Source: a virus. Taken from it: a stretch of DNA of 58,342 nucleotides. A program made the position numbers and the translations under genes. How positions within the stretch are numbered: the stretch's first letter is position 1; every line of letters begins with the position of its first letter. This document shows, piece after piece, positions 13,815 to 22,634 of the stretch. The stretch is taken from positions 1-58,342 of the IMG/VR virus record IMGVR_UViG_3300020021_000012; one strand, given 5' to 3'. The notes below the pieces were generated by a model, which searched no databases, had not been told where the DNA came from, and saw nothing but the letters and a program-made list of their open reading frames with translations.

Positions 13815-14251
13815 TCCGTGCCGCCCTACCAGCCATCGATACCTCAGCGCCACCGTTCGCGCTGCCTCCCGACGTCGTGCTTGACATTCCCGTGCCGCCA
13901 TCTGTGAACCGCACCCGCAGGGTCAATCATGCCCACTCCGGGAAGGTGACGGCCTGGGAAAAGGCCGCGGACGGCCTCCTGATGGCCTCTGGGCAGTATC
14001 GCAGGGCGCGCAAGGTTCCTGGCCGGTTCGAGCTCAAGATCGTCCTGTGCGAGCAGAAATGCCGGCTGGATGCCGATAACCCCGTCAAGCAGGCCGTGGA
14101 TTATCTGCGGCGGCTCGAGCTGATCACCAACGACGACAAGCGGTTCATGCGCAAGCTCACGATCGAGTGGGGCGAGGCGCCAGAAGGCTGCCGGCTGATC
14201 CTGCGGGAGATCGGACCAGCGCGGGTTGGTGCTTATGGGGTGGGCCGATGA
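13811..14251 (+). CDS. rusA: RusA-like Holliday junction resolvase
   Basis: This 146-residue protein has the RusA signature: PVPPSVNRTRRVN, then CRLDADNPVKQAVDYL with the catalytic Asp residues 87 and 89, and LITNDDKRFMRKL. RusA dimers cut Holliday junctions made during recombination and replication. The start at 13811 lies inside the gcrA stop (ATGA); a much longer in-frame reading upstream is gcrA in another frame. It overlaps the methyltransferase start by four bases. Confidence 0.88.
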   Translation: MIRAALPAIDTSAPPFALPPDVVLDIPVPPSVNRTRRVNHAHSGKVTAWEKAADGLLMASGQYRRARKVPGRFELKIVLCEQKCRLDADNPVKQAVDYLRRLELITNDDKRFMRKLTIEWGEAPEGCRLILREIGPARVGAYGVGR

Positions 14252-15042
14252 GCCGCATCGAGCATCTCTCCGATTCCGTGACGCTGCATCTCGGCGATTG
14301 CCGGAAGATATTGCCGACGCTTCCGAAATTCGACGCCTGCGTCACCGATCCGCCCTATGGGATCGACTACGGAAATCAAGGATCGTTCCAGGCATCGCAC
14401 GGTTGGGGGCCTTGGCGCGAGAATGTCGCATGGGACGCGCAGAGGCCGGAACGAGCGATCTTCGATGCAATGCTCGCTTGCAGCAAGCATCAAATCATAT
14501 GGGGCGGAAACTACTTCACGGACTATCTGCCGCCGACGATGCAATGGTTCATCTGGGACAAAGGCCAGCGCAATTTCTCTCTAGCGGATTTCGAGATCGC
14601 TTGGTCCTCGCAGGAGGCCGCATCTCGCATCGTGGCAATTCCGCGTGCGGTAGCGCGGCTTGATGGCAAAGAGCATCCGACCCAAAAACCGATTGATCTG
14701 ATGTGCTGGTGCATCGAGAAGCTACCACCCCCTGCCCATAGAATTGTTGATCCCTTCATGGGCAGCGGAACGACGGGAATCGCAGCCGTGAAGCTGGGCC
14801 GTCGCTTCACTGGCATCGAAATTCACGAGCCATATTTCGACATCGCCTGCCGGCGCATCACCGATCAGTTGTCGCGGCCGATGCTGGCGCTAGAACAGCC
14901 TCCCCAGGCCAAGCAGGAGGCTTTCCAGTACGACGCGGAAAAGGACTTCGCCGGAAGCCTGGAGGAGGGATACCGCACCATCAGGGAGCGCGTGGCGGCC
15001 GGTGGCGAGCCTTGGGTTCCGAAAATTCCGGGGCAGATTTGA
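14248..15042 (+). CDS. DNA N6-adenine methyltransferase (beta order), first copy
   Basis: The 264-residue protein has motif IV DPPYG at 34-38 and, near the C-terminus, HPTQKP followed by DPFMGSGTTG (AdoMet-binding motif I). The motif order places it with beta-class adenine methyltransferases such as CcrM, although it is shorter. It begins MSRIEHL and its ends resemble the second methyltransferase at 18304. It could protect phage DNA from restriction or write signals read by GcrA. Target site unknown. Confidence 0.85.
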   Translation: MSRIEHLSDSVTLHLGDCRKILPTLPKFDACVTDPPYGIDYGNQGSFQASHGWGPWRENVAWDAQRPERAIFDAMLACSKHQIIWGGNYFTDYLPPTMQWFIWDKGQRNFSLADFEIAWSSQEAASRIVAIPRAVARLDGKEHPTQKPIDLMCWCIEKLPPPAHRIVDPFMGSGTTGIAAVKLGRRFTGIEIHEPYFDIACRRITDQLSRPMLALEQPPQAKQEAFQYDAEKDFAGSLEEGYRTIRERVAAGGEPWVPKIPGQI

Positions 15043-15512
15043 TGGCCCGAATCCGATCCATCAAACCCGAATTCTGGACCAGCGAACAGGTCATGGAGTG
15101 TTCGCCGAATGCCCGATTGCTGTTCATCGGCCTGTGGAATTTCTGCGACGACGCCGGTCGCCATCCATTTTCGGCTCGGCAGATCAAAGCCGAGATAATG
15201 CCGGGTGACGATGTGTCTTCCGAGAACATTCGTGGAATGCTCGAAGAGCTTTCTAGGATCGGTCTTATTGAGGTTTATGAGGTTGATAATAAACAGTATT
15301 TGCAGGTTACAGGATGGCATCATCAAAGGATCGACAAACCCCAAGTCCCCAAGTATCCGGCAAAACCCAAAAACCATTCCACGAATGTTCCAAGAACACT
15401 CCCGCCTGATACGATAGGAGAAGAAGGGAAGAAAGTAAGTAAGAGCCTCAGCCAAGAAGGGGAAGATCTTAGTAGGGTACTAACCCCCTTCCGCCGCGGG
15501 GGTGGCGAATGA
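15042..15512 (+). CDS. Replisome organiser / replication initiation-like protein
   Basis: The 156-residue protein starts MARIRSIKPEFWTSEQV and continues with LLFIGLWNFCDDAGRHPFS and IRGMLEELSRIGLIEVY, a winged-helix module found at the start of many phage replication proteins (O/DnaD type). The C-terminal 50 residues are Lys- and Ser-rich and probably bind partner or DNA. It overlaps the methyltransferase stop (TGATG) and the helicase start. Codon usage around 15250-15470 is more A/T-rich than its neighbours. Confidence 0.75.
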   Translation: MARIRSIKPEFWTSEQVMECSPNARLLFIGLWNFCDDAGRHPFSARQIKAEIMPGDDVSSENIRGMLEELSRIGLIEVYEVDNKQYLQVTGWHHQRIDKPQVPKYPAKPKNHSTNVPRTLPPDTIGEEGKKVSKSLSQEGEDLSRVLTPFRRGGGE

Positions 15513-16984
15513 ACCGTGAACTGTTCCCCCATCAGGTCACGGCCATCGAAATGCTCAGGGCCTCCCTTGGCTCGGGCAAACGTAGGCCGGTGCTGCAAGC
15601 TCCGACAGGTTTCGGCAAGACGATGCTCGCCGCGGCGATAGTCGAGGGGGCATTGGCCAAGCGCAAGCGGGTGATCTTCACGGTGCCTGCGCTGTCGTTG
15701 GTTGACCAGACCGTCCAGGCGTTCTGGGACGAGGGCGTTCGCGACGTCGGCGTGATCCAGGGCTATCACGCGATGACTGAGGCATCCCGTCCGGTACAGG
15801 TCGCGAGCGTGCAAACGCTGATGCGGCGTGAAGTGCCGATGGCCGATGTCGTGGTGATCGACGAATGCCATCGGTGGTTTGATTTCTACGGCCGATGGAT
15901 GACCGAAGCGGCATGGCAGAACGTGCCGTTCATCGGCTTGTCGGCAACGCCGTGGACGCGCGGGCTCGGTCGATACTACGATGATCTGATCATCGCCGCG
16001 ACGACTGACGATTTGATCAAGTCCGACTATCTCGCACCGTTCCGTGTGTTCGCCCCGTCGCATCCGGATTTGAGCAAAGTTCGAACCGTGGCTGGGGACT
16101 ATCACGAGGGCGATCTGTCCGACGTGATGAACGACAATCCGCTCGTGGCCGACGTGGTGGAAACTTGGCTGAGGAGAGCTGAGGGTCGGTCAACGTTTTG
16201 TTTCGCGGTCGATCGGGCACACGCCAAACATTTGCAGGAGAAGTTCACGGCGGCTGGTGTCTCGACTGGCTACATCGATGCCAACACACCGGTTTCAGAA
16301 CGTGAGGTGATCAAGGGCAAATTCCACAACGGGGAGATTCGCGTTGTCTGCAACGTCGGCTGTCTGACGACGGGGATTGATTGGGATGTGCGCTGCATCG
16401 TCCTGGCTCGGCCGACCAAATCTGAGATGTTATTTGTTCAGATCATCGGGCGGGGATTGCGAACGGCTGAGGGCAAAGAGGATTGTTTGATCCTCGATCA
16501 TTCCGACACGCATATTCGGCTCGGTTTCGTTACCGACATTCATCACGACGCGCTTGACGACGGCCGCCCTCGCGCCCAGCCGAAGATGTCGGATCGCGTG
16601 AAGCTTCCGAAAGAATGCCCGAAGTGCGCATTCCTGAAACCGCCTCGCATGCAGAATTGTCCGGCATGCGGTTTCAAGGCCGAAGCGGTTTCCAACGTCA
16701 AAATGGGCGATGGCGATCTGGTGGAGGTGAACGGCCGCAAGCGCAGCGATGCGACGATGGATGAGAAAGTGATGTTCTTCGGCGAGCTGAAAGGCTTTGC
16801 CGTGGAGCGCGGATACAAGCCGGGATGGGCAGCAAATCAGTATCGGCAGAAGTTCGGTGTGTGGCCTCGAGGAATTGACGACGTCACGCCGCGCGAGCCT
16901 TCGATGAAAACACGGAGTTGGGTCAAGTCACGCCTGATCGCATGGGCCAAGAGCAAAAAGCGGGAAGATCATGCAACCGCTTGA
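15509..16984 (+). CDS. DEAD/DEAH-box SF2 helicase
   Basis: This 491-residue protein has the full SF2 helicase set: Walker A APTGFGKT (31-38), motif II DECH (118-121), motif III SAT (145-147), and motifs V and VI (NVGCLTTGID, QIIGRGLRTAEG). A zinc-ribbon (CPKCAF ... CPACGF) follows near residue 370. It presumably unwinds DNA during phage replication, with the neighbouring primase. The gene overlaps primase by 14 bases. Confidence 0.9.
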   Translation: MNRELFPHQVTAIEMLRASLGSGKRRPVLQAPTGFGKTMLAAAIVEGALAKRKRVIFTVPALSLVDQTVQAFWDEGVRDVGVIQGYHAMTEASRPVQVASVQTLMRREVPMADVVVIDECHRWFDFYGRWMTEAAWQNVPFIGLSATPWTRGLGRYYDDLIIAATTDDLIKSDYLAPFRVFAPSHPDLSKVRTVAGDYHEGDLSDVMNDNPLVADVVETWLRRAEGRSTFCFAVDRAHAKHLQEKFTAAGVSTGYIDANTPVSEREVIKGKFHNGEIRVVCNVGCLTTGIDWDVRCIVLARPTKSEMLFVQIIGRGLRTAEGKEDCLILDHSDTHIRLGFVTDIHHDALDDGRPRAQPKMSDRVKLPKECPKCAFLKPPRMQNCPACGFKAEAVSNVKMGDGDLVEVNGRKRSDATMDEKVMFFGELKGFAVERGYKPGWAANQYRQKFGVWPRGIDDVTPREPSMKTRSWVKSRLIAWAKSKKREDHATA

Positions 16985-17909
16985 GCGCACCCTCGATCGT
17001 GCTCGCGGCCGATGGCATGGCATTCTGCCGGCGCTCGGCGTGCCGAAGAGTTTCTTATCGGGCAAACATCAGCCTTGCCCCATTTGCGGGGGCAAGGATC
17101 GTGCTCGGTTCGATGACCTGGAGGCGCGGGGAACTTTCTACTGCTCGCATTGCGGGGCGGGGTCAGGCATCGATTTGCTGATGAAGCTTCATGGCTGGGA
17201 TTTTAGGGAGGCCACGAAGCGCATTGACCAGATCATCGGCTCGGTCGTGGTTCGGGCCGCCAAGCCGTTGCAGACAGACGATCAGAAACGCGAGGCGATG
17301 AACAAGCTGTGGCGTACCAGCCGGCCAATTACCATGATCGATCCGGCTGGGCGCTATCTGTTCTCGCGCTGCGGCATCAAGCAATTCCCATCGTGCCTAC
17401 GGGTGGCCAGCAACGTCCGCTATCAGGCCGACCCGCCGAGCTTCCACCGCGCCATGATCGCGATGGTGACCGGGCCCGATGGCAAAGCCTCGATCCTGCA
17501 CCGAACCTATCTGACTGCGGACGGTCGAAAGGCCAACGTCGAGGCGCCCCGCCGCCTGATGCCGGGCACCGTCGCCAAAGGGGCCGCCATTCGCCTCACG
17601 GAGGCCGCTGAGACGCTCGGAATTAGCGAGGGCATCGAGACAGCCCTCTCGGCCACGATCCTCTCAGGCGTGCCCTGCTGGGCGGCTGTGAGTGCATCCA
17701 TGCTCATGGCTTGGCAGCCTCCTCCGGAGGTCCGCCGCGTTATCGTTTTCGGCGACCATGACCAGGGCTTTGCTGGCCATGCCGCGGCCTATGCGCTGGC
17801 CAAACGGCTCGCGACAGATCGCGCCGTCGAGGTCCGGATTCCGGATCAGCCTGGCACGGACTGGAACGACGTTCACCGCCTCGTCCAAGCCAAGACGGAG
17901 GCCGCCTAG
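16971..17909 (+). CDS. Phage primase with zinc finger and Toprim domain
   Basis: The 312-residue protein has a zinc-binding primase finger (CPICGG, residues 36-39, paired with YCSHCG, 58-61). It is followed by a Toprim domain with LGISEGIETALSA and VIVFGDHDQGFAG. It should make RNA primers for phage DNA synthesis, with helicase 15509-16984. The start at 16971 has GGGAAG just upstream. No DNA polymerase gene was seen, so host polymerase is probably used. Confidence 0.9.
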   Translation: MQPLERTLDRARGRWHGILPALGVPKSFLSGKHQPCPICGGKDRARFDDLEARGTFYCSHCGAGSGIDLLMKLHGWDFREATKRIDQIIGSVVVRAAKPLQTDDQKREAMNKLWRTSRPITMIDPAGRYLFSRCGIKQFPSCLRVASNVRYQADPPSFHRAMIAMVTGPDGKASILHRTYLTADGRKANVEAPRRLMPGTVAKGAAIRLTEAAETLGISEGIETALSATILSGVPCWAAVSASMLMAWQPPPEVRRVIVFGDHDQGFAGHAAAYALAKRLATDRAVEVRIPDQPGTDWNDVHRLVQAKTEAA

Positions 17910-18116
17910 ATGTTCGATCCAAAATACCGAATCCGACATCGCGTCACGTCGATCAATCGGCTTGCCCGATATGAGCGATTGCCGCCGCCAATGGTCGATG
18001 AGCCCCGCGATGCTCGATCGGGTGATTGGGAAGATCGGTGTCGTGCGGTCTACGACTACATGATCGCGATTAAGCGACGCCGCGGTCTCTGGTTCTACTC
18101 CGTGGATGGGCAATAG
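17910..18116 (+). CDS. Hypothetical small protein
   Basis: The 68-residue protein follows the primase directly (TAG ATG). It contains many Arg, Asp and Tyr residues (RHRVTSINRLARYERLP, CRAVYDYMIAIKRRRGLW). No family is recognised. It is part of the tightly packed rightward operon. Confidence 0.6.
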   Translation: MFDPKYRIRHRVTSINRLARYERLPPPMVDEPRDARSGDWEDRCRAVYDYMIAIKRRRGLWFYSVDGQ

Positions 18117-18118
18117 GC

Positions 18119-18307
18119 ATGCCAACCACCAACCACTACCGCGAAACCGAGCATCACCGGTATGCCCGCCGCCGGGCGCACCGTCAGAGGTTCGCCAACG
18201 AGTGTACGCCCAACGCCTGCCAGGACCGCACCGATTGGTTTGACGACGCCCAGGGTAACCCGACGCGTCTGGTGGGGGATTTGGCGCGGGAGGGAGCGGA
18301 GGCATGA
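18119..18307 (+). CDS. Hypothetical small basic protein
   Basis: The 62-residue protein starts two bases after the previous stop and overlaps the second methyltransferase by four bases. It is His- and Arg-rich (NHYRETEHHRYARRRAHRQR) with two Cys (ECTPNACQD). The function is unknown. Confidence 0.55.
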   Translation: MPTTNHYRETEHHRYARRRAHRQRFANECTPNACQDRTDWFDDAQGNPTRLVGDLAREGAEA

Positions 18308-19044
18308 GCCGGATTGAGACGATAGGCGATGCTACCCTGTATTTGGGTGATTGTCGGGAAATTCTGCCTACATTGGGCAAGGTCGATGCGGTCGTAACAG
18401 ACCCGCCGTATGGGATTGGTTTCAAGTACGAAAGCCACATAGACGACGCCGAGTCCTATCCGTCGTTCCTTTGGCCAATTATTGAGGAGGCTGAGCGGCA
18501 CGTCGTACCAGGTGGGCCGATCTTTGTTTGGCAGGCCCAGGAATGGATGCCCCGATTTGCGGAACTATTTCCGCGCAAATGGCGCATCATGATAGCGGCT
18601 AAAAACTTCGTACAAATGCGCGCCGTTGCGATGCAGCACGCGTATGAGCCCGTGGTCGTTTGGTGGACACCTGGCGCAAAACCTTGGCGATCGTTGTCAG
18701 GCACCACATATGCGAATCGCGATTGGTTTGTGGCCGATAGCGCTTCTGCCGTGTCGGATATTCATAGGTTGGCGAAGCAACATCCGTGCCCACGCCAAGA
18801 CGATGTATGTGAATTCATTGTGGCGAATTGGGTTTCTGACGGCGGCGTCATCCTCGATCCGTTCATGGGCAGTGGGACGACCGGCGTTGCTGCTGTGAAA
18901 CTCGGCCGTCGTTTTATTGGAATTGAAATTGAGCCGAAGTATTTCGATCTTGCTTGCCGGCGCATTCAGGCGGCCGTGGACGCTCCAGATATGTTCGCCA
19001 CACGCTTCGCGCCAGCAAAGCAACTCACACTGGACGCCATGTGA
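18304..19044 (+). CDS. DNA methyltransferase, second copy (diverged)
   Basis: The 246-residue protein starts MSRIETIGDATLYLGDC, has DPPYG at 33-37 and DPFMGSGTTGVAAVKLGRRF near the C-terminus. It shares both ends with the methyltransferase at 14248 but the middle differs. The HPTQKP motif is replaced by HPCPRQ, so its target recognition or activity probably differs. The two genes look like ancient duplicates within the same operon. It overlaps the previous gene by four bases. Confidence 0.85.
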   Translation: MSRIETIGDATLYLGDCREILPTLGKVDAVVTDPPYGIGFKYESHIDDAESYPSFLWPIIEEAERHVVPGGPIFVWQAQEWMPRFAELFPRKWRIMIAAKNFVQMRAVAMQHAYEPVVVWWTPGAKPWRSLSGTTYANRDWFVADSASAVSDIHRLAKQHPCPRQDDVCEFIVANWVSDGGVILDPFMGSGTTGVAAVKLGRRFIGIEIEPKYFDLACRRIQAAVDAPDMFATRFAPAKQLTLDAM

Positions 19045-19599
19045 ATGCTAACCAAAACCCCCAACGATATCAAGAATTTCGTCCTCCTCACCGAGCCTGG
19101 CGGGGAGAAACGAGCCCACGGATATCTCCGTAACGAGGGCTTTGACCCCTACGTGCCGATGGAGAGCAAGATAGTATCGTTCTCGGTGCGGACCATGTTC
19201 GGAATCCACCGCCGCTCTCGTGAGGAAACCCGGGCGATATTCCCCGGATATCTGTTCCTGCCGATCGACATGGGATGGAACCACGGCGATGGCTGGGAGA
19301 CCCCGCTCGATCGCTGCCCCGGATTGCGCCGGCAGGGCAAATTCCTGCTCAAGGCCAACAAGCGACACCGGTATCTCACCGAGGACGAAATGGACAAACT
19401 GCGGCTGGCCGAATGCATCTGCAACAACAAATCCCCGTTTGAAATCGGCGATCAGGTCCGCATCTTGGATGGCCCGTTCGCCGACCACATCGCGGAAATC
19501 TCACGTATGGATGACCTGCAACGCATTGAATTGTTGAAGGATTTCCTCGGGCGTAAGACGAAAACGCTCGTGACGATATCGCAGATTTCTGCTATATAG
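19045..19599 (+). CDS. NusG/RfaH-like transcription antitermination factor
   Basis: The 184-residue protein combines an NGN-type N-terminal domain (FVLLTEPGGEKRAHGYLRNEG, IFPGYLFLPID) with a C-terminal KOW domain (EIGDQVRILDGPFADHIAEI). This is the NusG/RfaH layout. It starts directly after the second methyltransferase and is the last large gene before the packaging genes. A role in processive transcription of the 37-kb late operon is likely but unproven. Confidence 0.75.
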   Translation: MLTKTPNDIKNFVLLTEPGGEKRAHGYLRNEGFDPYVPMESKIVSFSVRTMFGIHRRSREETRAIFPGYLFLPIDMGWNHGDGWETPLDRCPGLRRQGKFLLKANKRHRYLTEDEMDKLRLAECICNNKSPFEIGDQVRILDGPFADHIAEISRMDDLQRIELLKDFLGRKTKTLVTISQISAI

Positions 19600-19662
19600 G
19601 GAATCGGCCTTGAGATCAATTAAATCAGTGACTTAGCACATAAAAAGCCAGCGGAGGAACTC

Positions 19663-19773
19663 ATGGCGTGTTCACAGTTTTCGTACGGCGCTTGGTTGCT
19701 CATGACCGGCGGTTCGCTTGGCCTCGGTGTGGGGTTGCTTCTCTACGGCATGGTGCATCGTGTTTGCACGTAA
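19663..19773 (+). CDS. Small membrane protein
   Basis: This 36-residue protein has a strong GGAGGAACTC ribosome site and one Gly-rich membrane span (WLLMTGGSLGLGVGLLLYGM). The preceding 60 bases are AT-rich for this genome. No clear -10/-35 pair was found there. Function unknown. Confidence 0.6.
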   Translation: MACSQFSYGAWLLMTGGSLGLGVGLLLYGMVHRVCT

Positions 19774-19837
19774 CGCCGGCCAAAAGAGCAAGCTGGTGGC
19801 GTCGATATCGCAGATCGCGGCGGTGTAGGGAGGTATC

Positions 19838-20107
19838 GTGCAAAGCATTCGGGGCAACGAACAGCGGGCGGTTGTGCTAAAGCCAGTCACCGCGACGATT
19901 GAGAGGACATCCGCGAAGCTCCGCGACTTGATGTTCGATGAGATCGAAGAGCTGCGCGCTGGCAAGGGCGACATCCACCGGGCAGGAGCTATCGCCAAGC
20001 TTGCCGGCCAGATCATTGCCTCCGCTCGGCTGGACGTGGATTATGCCGCCACTATGCGGGATGGCAAAACGGCAGAGGTGGAGCCGCTCGCGCTGGGCAA
20101 GAAATGA
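19838..20107 (+). CDS. Hypothetical protein upstream of the terminase genes
   Basis: The 89-residue protein starts with GTG at 19838 behind GGGAGG. It is helical, with DLMFDEIEELRAGKGDIHRAG and AKLAGQIIASARLDVDYA. Its position before terminase might suggest a packaging-related DNA-binding function, but no family is recognised. It overlaps the next gene by four bases. Confidence 0.65.
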   Translation: MQSIRGNEQRAVVLKPVTATIERTSAKLRDLMFDEIEELRAGKGDIHRAGAIAKLAGQIIASARLDVDYAATMRDGKTAEVEPLALGKK

Positions 20108-20475
20108 TCCAGTTCCATTGGTGCAATCCGCTCAAGACGTGCCGGGTATGCGGCGAGGGCGACGAGATTGCGCCGAGTCACGCGCTCTGTGAGGCATGCG
20201 TGCGGCGCTGTGCTGGCTGGGTGCGGAGGCAAGATCGGTTTGCGCCTGCGTGCGATTCCCCTCCTAGGGGTCTCGGCTGGGATGTCGATGACCTCCCTGA
20301 TGATGATCCCCGTGTAATCGCGTACATGGCATACTGCGACCGCCATAATGCTTGGAGCGCGCGGCTTTGGAATGGCGAGTTCACGTCGGAAGAAATGGCC
20401 TCGTGGGTGTCGTGGGTGCTCGAAAATCCAAATCAACGCAAGTGGCTGAAGTTGGAAAGGGTGCAACACCCTTGA
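20104..20475 (+). CDS. Hypothetical zinc-finger-like protein
   Basis: The 123-residue protein has Cys pairs (CRVCGEGD, CEACVRRC) near the N-terminus that look like a treble-clef or zinc ribbon. The C-terminal half is Trp-rich (MASWVSWVLENPNQRKWLK). It may bind DNA near the packaging start; the function is unknown. Confidence 0.65.
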   Translation: MIQFHWCNPLKTCRVCGEGDEIAPSHALCEACVRRCAGWVRRQDRFAPACDSPPRGLGWDVDDLPDDDPRVIAYMAYCDRHNAWSARLWNGEFTSEEMASWVSWVLENPNQRKWLKLERVQHP

Positions 20476-20707
20476 CAAACAACACGTTTCACCCCCATTG
20501 AGGACAGCCACTGTGTTTCGTTCACCTGCCGGCGCCCTCGTGTAGCAAGGGGAGGGCCATACGGCACCTGGCCTGCGCTGCCGCCCCCGTGGATTGGCAG
20601 AGGGCCCGTGCAACGCTGTGGCGGAAATCATCAGCTTGCGTCCGAAATGGCGCAAGAAGCGAGCCGGAAATTCCACCAAATCCTCAATTGAAAGCAATGG
20701 ATTCTGA
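20476..20707. other. Non-coding gap before small terminase
   Basis: No convincing gene is present in these 232 bases. A perfect TTGACA -35 box occurs at the left edge (about 20472) after a small GGGTG-CAA-CACCC repeat, but no good -10 follows at 16-18 bases. The position immediately before the small terminase gene makes it a reasonable place to look for a pac site or late promoter. Confidence 0.4.
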
Positions 20708-21031
20708 ATGCCTTTCAAGAAGGGCCAATCCGGCAATCCGGGTGGCAAATCCAAAGAACTGAAGGAAATTCAAGCGGCTGCGCGCGAGCATGCGCCGGCC
20801 GCATTGCGCACGCTGGCTCGGATCGCGACCAAGGGCAAAACCGAGGCCGCGCAGGTCCGAGCTGCCGAGGCGTTGCTCGATCGCGGGTTCGGTCGGCCAG
20901 CACAGGCCCACACTGGCGAAGACGGGGGGCCAATCCGATTCCTGCTCGAGGGAATGACCGACGATGAGCTTGCCCGTATCGCCGCAGGAGGCCGCTCGGG
21001 CGCTTCTGCAGCGCCGGACGGTTCGTCGTAG
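20708..21031 (+). CDS. terS: Terminase small subunit, DUF5681 type
   Basis: The 107-residue protein opens MPFKKGQSGNPGGKSKEL, the signature FKKGQSGNPGG of DUF5681 proteins often found directly before large terminases. It then has a helical core (ALRTLARIATKG, AAEALLDRGFGRP). It should bind the packaging site and recruit the large subunit. It overlaps terL by 68 bases. Confidence 0.8.
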   Translation: MPFKKGQSGNPGGKSKELKEIQAAAREHAPAALRTLARIATKGKTEAAQVRAAEALLDRGFGRPAQAHTGEDGGPIRFLLEGMTDDELARIAAGGRSGASAAPDGSS

Positions 21032-22436
21032 CCTGGCTGAATGGGGTCGGTTCAAGGGCTTTGAGCCCGCCCCCCATCATCAACTGATCTGCGACGAGAT
21101 CGAGGACTTCCTAGCCAGCGACGACGAGGTGCTGCTGCTGTTTGCGCCTCCGGGTTCCGCGAAGAGCACGTGGGTCTCGGTTCTGTTCCCGGCGTCCTAC
21201 TTGGCCCGGTTTCCGCAAAACAGCGTCTTGTTCGCAACGCACTCGGTCGAGTTCGCCAAGCGATGGGGCCGAAGGGTCCGCAACGATATCCTGCTTGAGC
21301 ACAGGATGCTTGGTATCAACGTCGCGCCGGACAACCAGGCGGCCGATCGCTGGGCCCTCACGACCGGTGGCGAATATTACGCGGTTGGCGCCGGAACCGG
21401 CATCGCGGGCTTTCGTGCTGACCTCGGGCTCGGGGATGACTTCTTCGGCAGCCGCGAGGATGCATTCAGCGAGATTGTCCGCCAAAGGCGATGGGACTGG
21501 TACGTCGACGACTTCAGCGCCCGTCTGAAGCCTGGCGCCAAGCGTATCCTCATGAACACTCGCTGGCACGAGGAGGACGTGGCTGGTCGAATCCTCCAGC
21601 AGATCGACAAGGGCATCATTCGCGGGCGGGTGATATCGATCCCAGCGATTGCTGAGGCTGGCGATCCGCTCGGCCGCAAGGTCGGCGAATATCTCTGGGA
21701 TGAGCCGAAAGGCTACAATTACGGGGAGTTCCTACGGGCTCGCCAGCGCGAAACCTCGCCGATGATGTGGTCCGCGCTGTATCAGCAGCGGCCGGCTCCC
21801 GAGGAAGGCGATTTCTTCAAAGCCGACTGGCTCAAGCCCTACGACAAGGCGCCTGCGCTCGAAACGCTCACGACCTACGGCGGCTCGGATTACGCCGTTA
21901 CCGCGGATGGTGGCGATTACACGGTTCACGGCGTTGTCGGGATCGACCCCGAAAACCGCATGTACCTGCTCGATCTATGGCGCCAGCAGGCCTCGTCCGA
22001 GAAGTGGATCGATGCGTTCTGCGATCTGGTCATCAAGTGGAAACCGCTGGGCTGGGCCGAAGAGCAGGGACAAATCAAGGCCAGCTTGGGGCCGTTTATC
22101 AACAACCAGCAGCATGAGCGCAAGGCCTACGTGGCCCGAACGACGTTCCCCACACGAGGCGACAAGGCCGTGCGGGCTCAATCGATCCGTGGCCGCATGG
22201 CGATCGAGGGGCTGTACGTGCCGATCCACGCGCCATGGTATCCCGCGCTGAGGTCGGAACTGCTGAGCTTCCCTGCCGGCAAGCACGACGACCAGGTCGA
22301 CATGCTGGGGTTGATCGGTCAACTGCTCGACATGATGACCGCCGGCCGCGCGCCGAAGAAGCCCGAGCCCGACACGAGTTCCGGCTACCGCTCCGTTGTC
22401 GATCGCGAGCGCGGGCCTTCGCTGGTGACGATTTGA
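20964..22436 (+). CDS. terL: Terminase large subunit
   Basis: The 490-residue protein is a DNA-packaging ATPase/nuclease. The Walker A motif is APPGSAKST (61-69), followed by FATHSVEFAKRWGRR and LGDDFFGSREDA (Walker B-like region). The C-terminal nuclease region carries YGGSDYAVTADGGDYT and KHDDQVDMLGL with conserved Asp residues. With a P22-like portal, headful packaging is likely. The start lies in the end of terS. Confidence 0.93.
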   Translation: MSLPVSPQEAARALLQRRTVRRSLAEWGRFKGFEPAPHHQLICDEIEDFLASDDEVLLLFAPPGSAKSTWVSVLFPASYLARFPQNSVLFATHSVEFAKRWGRRVRNDILLEHRMLGINVAPDNQAADRWALTTGGEYYAVGAGTGIAGFRADLGLGDDFFGSREDAFSEIVRQRRWDWYVDDFSARLKPGAKRILMNTRWHEEDVAGRILQQIDKGIIRGRVISIPAIAEAGDPLGRKVGEYLWDEPKGYNYGEFLRARQRETSPMMWSALYQQRPAPEEGDFFKADWLKPYDKAPALETLTTYGGSDYAVTADGGDYTVHGVVGIDPENRMYLLDLWRQQASSEKWIDAFCDLVIKWKPLGWAEEQGQIKASLGPFINNQQHERKAYVARTTFPTRGDKAVRAQSIRGRMAIEGLYVPIHAPWYPALRSELLSFPAGKHDDQVDMLGLIGQLLDMMTAGRAPKKPEPDTSSGYRSVVDRERGPSLVTI

Positions 22437-22445
22437 GGTAGGCCG

Positions 22446-22634
22446 ATGGCAATCACTTTGCAGCCAGAAATGAGCCCAGCGCTACGATCGGCAATTAATG
22501 CCGAGTTCCGCAGGATTGTCCTGTCCACAGACTCGCCGCTGCTTGCGATCGTGAAGGATGATGCTGAGATGTGGGTGCGTTGTTTTCCTCATGACGAGCG
22601 AGCACGCAAGGTGTGGGCTGCCGCGCATAAATGA
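22446..22634 (+). CDS. Hypothetical small protein
   Basis: This 62-residue protein follows terL by nine bases with a GAGGTAGG-type site. It contains a helical start (LRSAINAEFRRIVLS) and AEMWVRCFPHDERARKVW. Not recognised. It overlaps the next small frame by four bases. Confidence 0.6.
   Translation: MAITLQPEMSPALRSAINAEFRRIVLSTDSPLLAIVKDDAEMWVRCFPHDERARKVWAAAHK

Noticed and set aside
19600-19662. Possible promoter in the AT-rich gap after the NusG-like gene
   Set aside because: TTGAGA is present but the -10 position reads TTAGCA, too weak to support a call.
20472-20500. Possible late promoter starting with TTGACA
   Set aside because: The -35 is perfect but no acceptable -10 lies 16-18 bases downstream, so no promoter was called.
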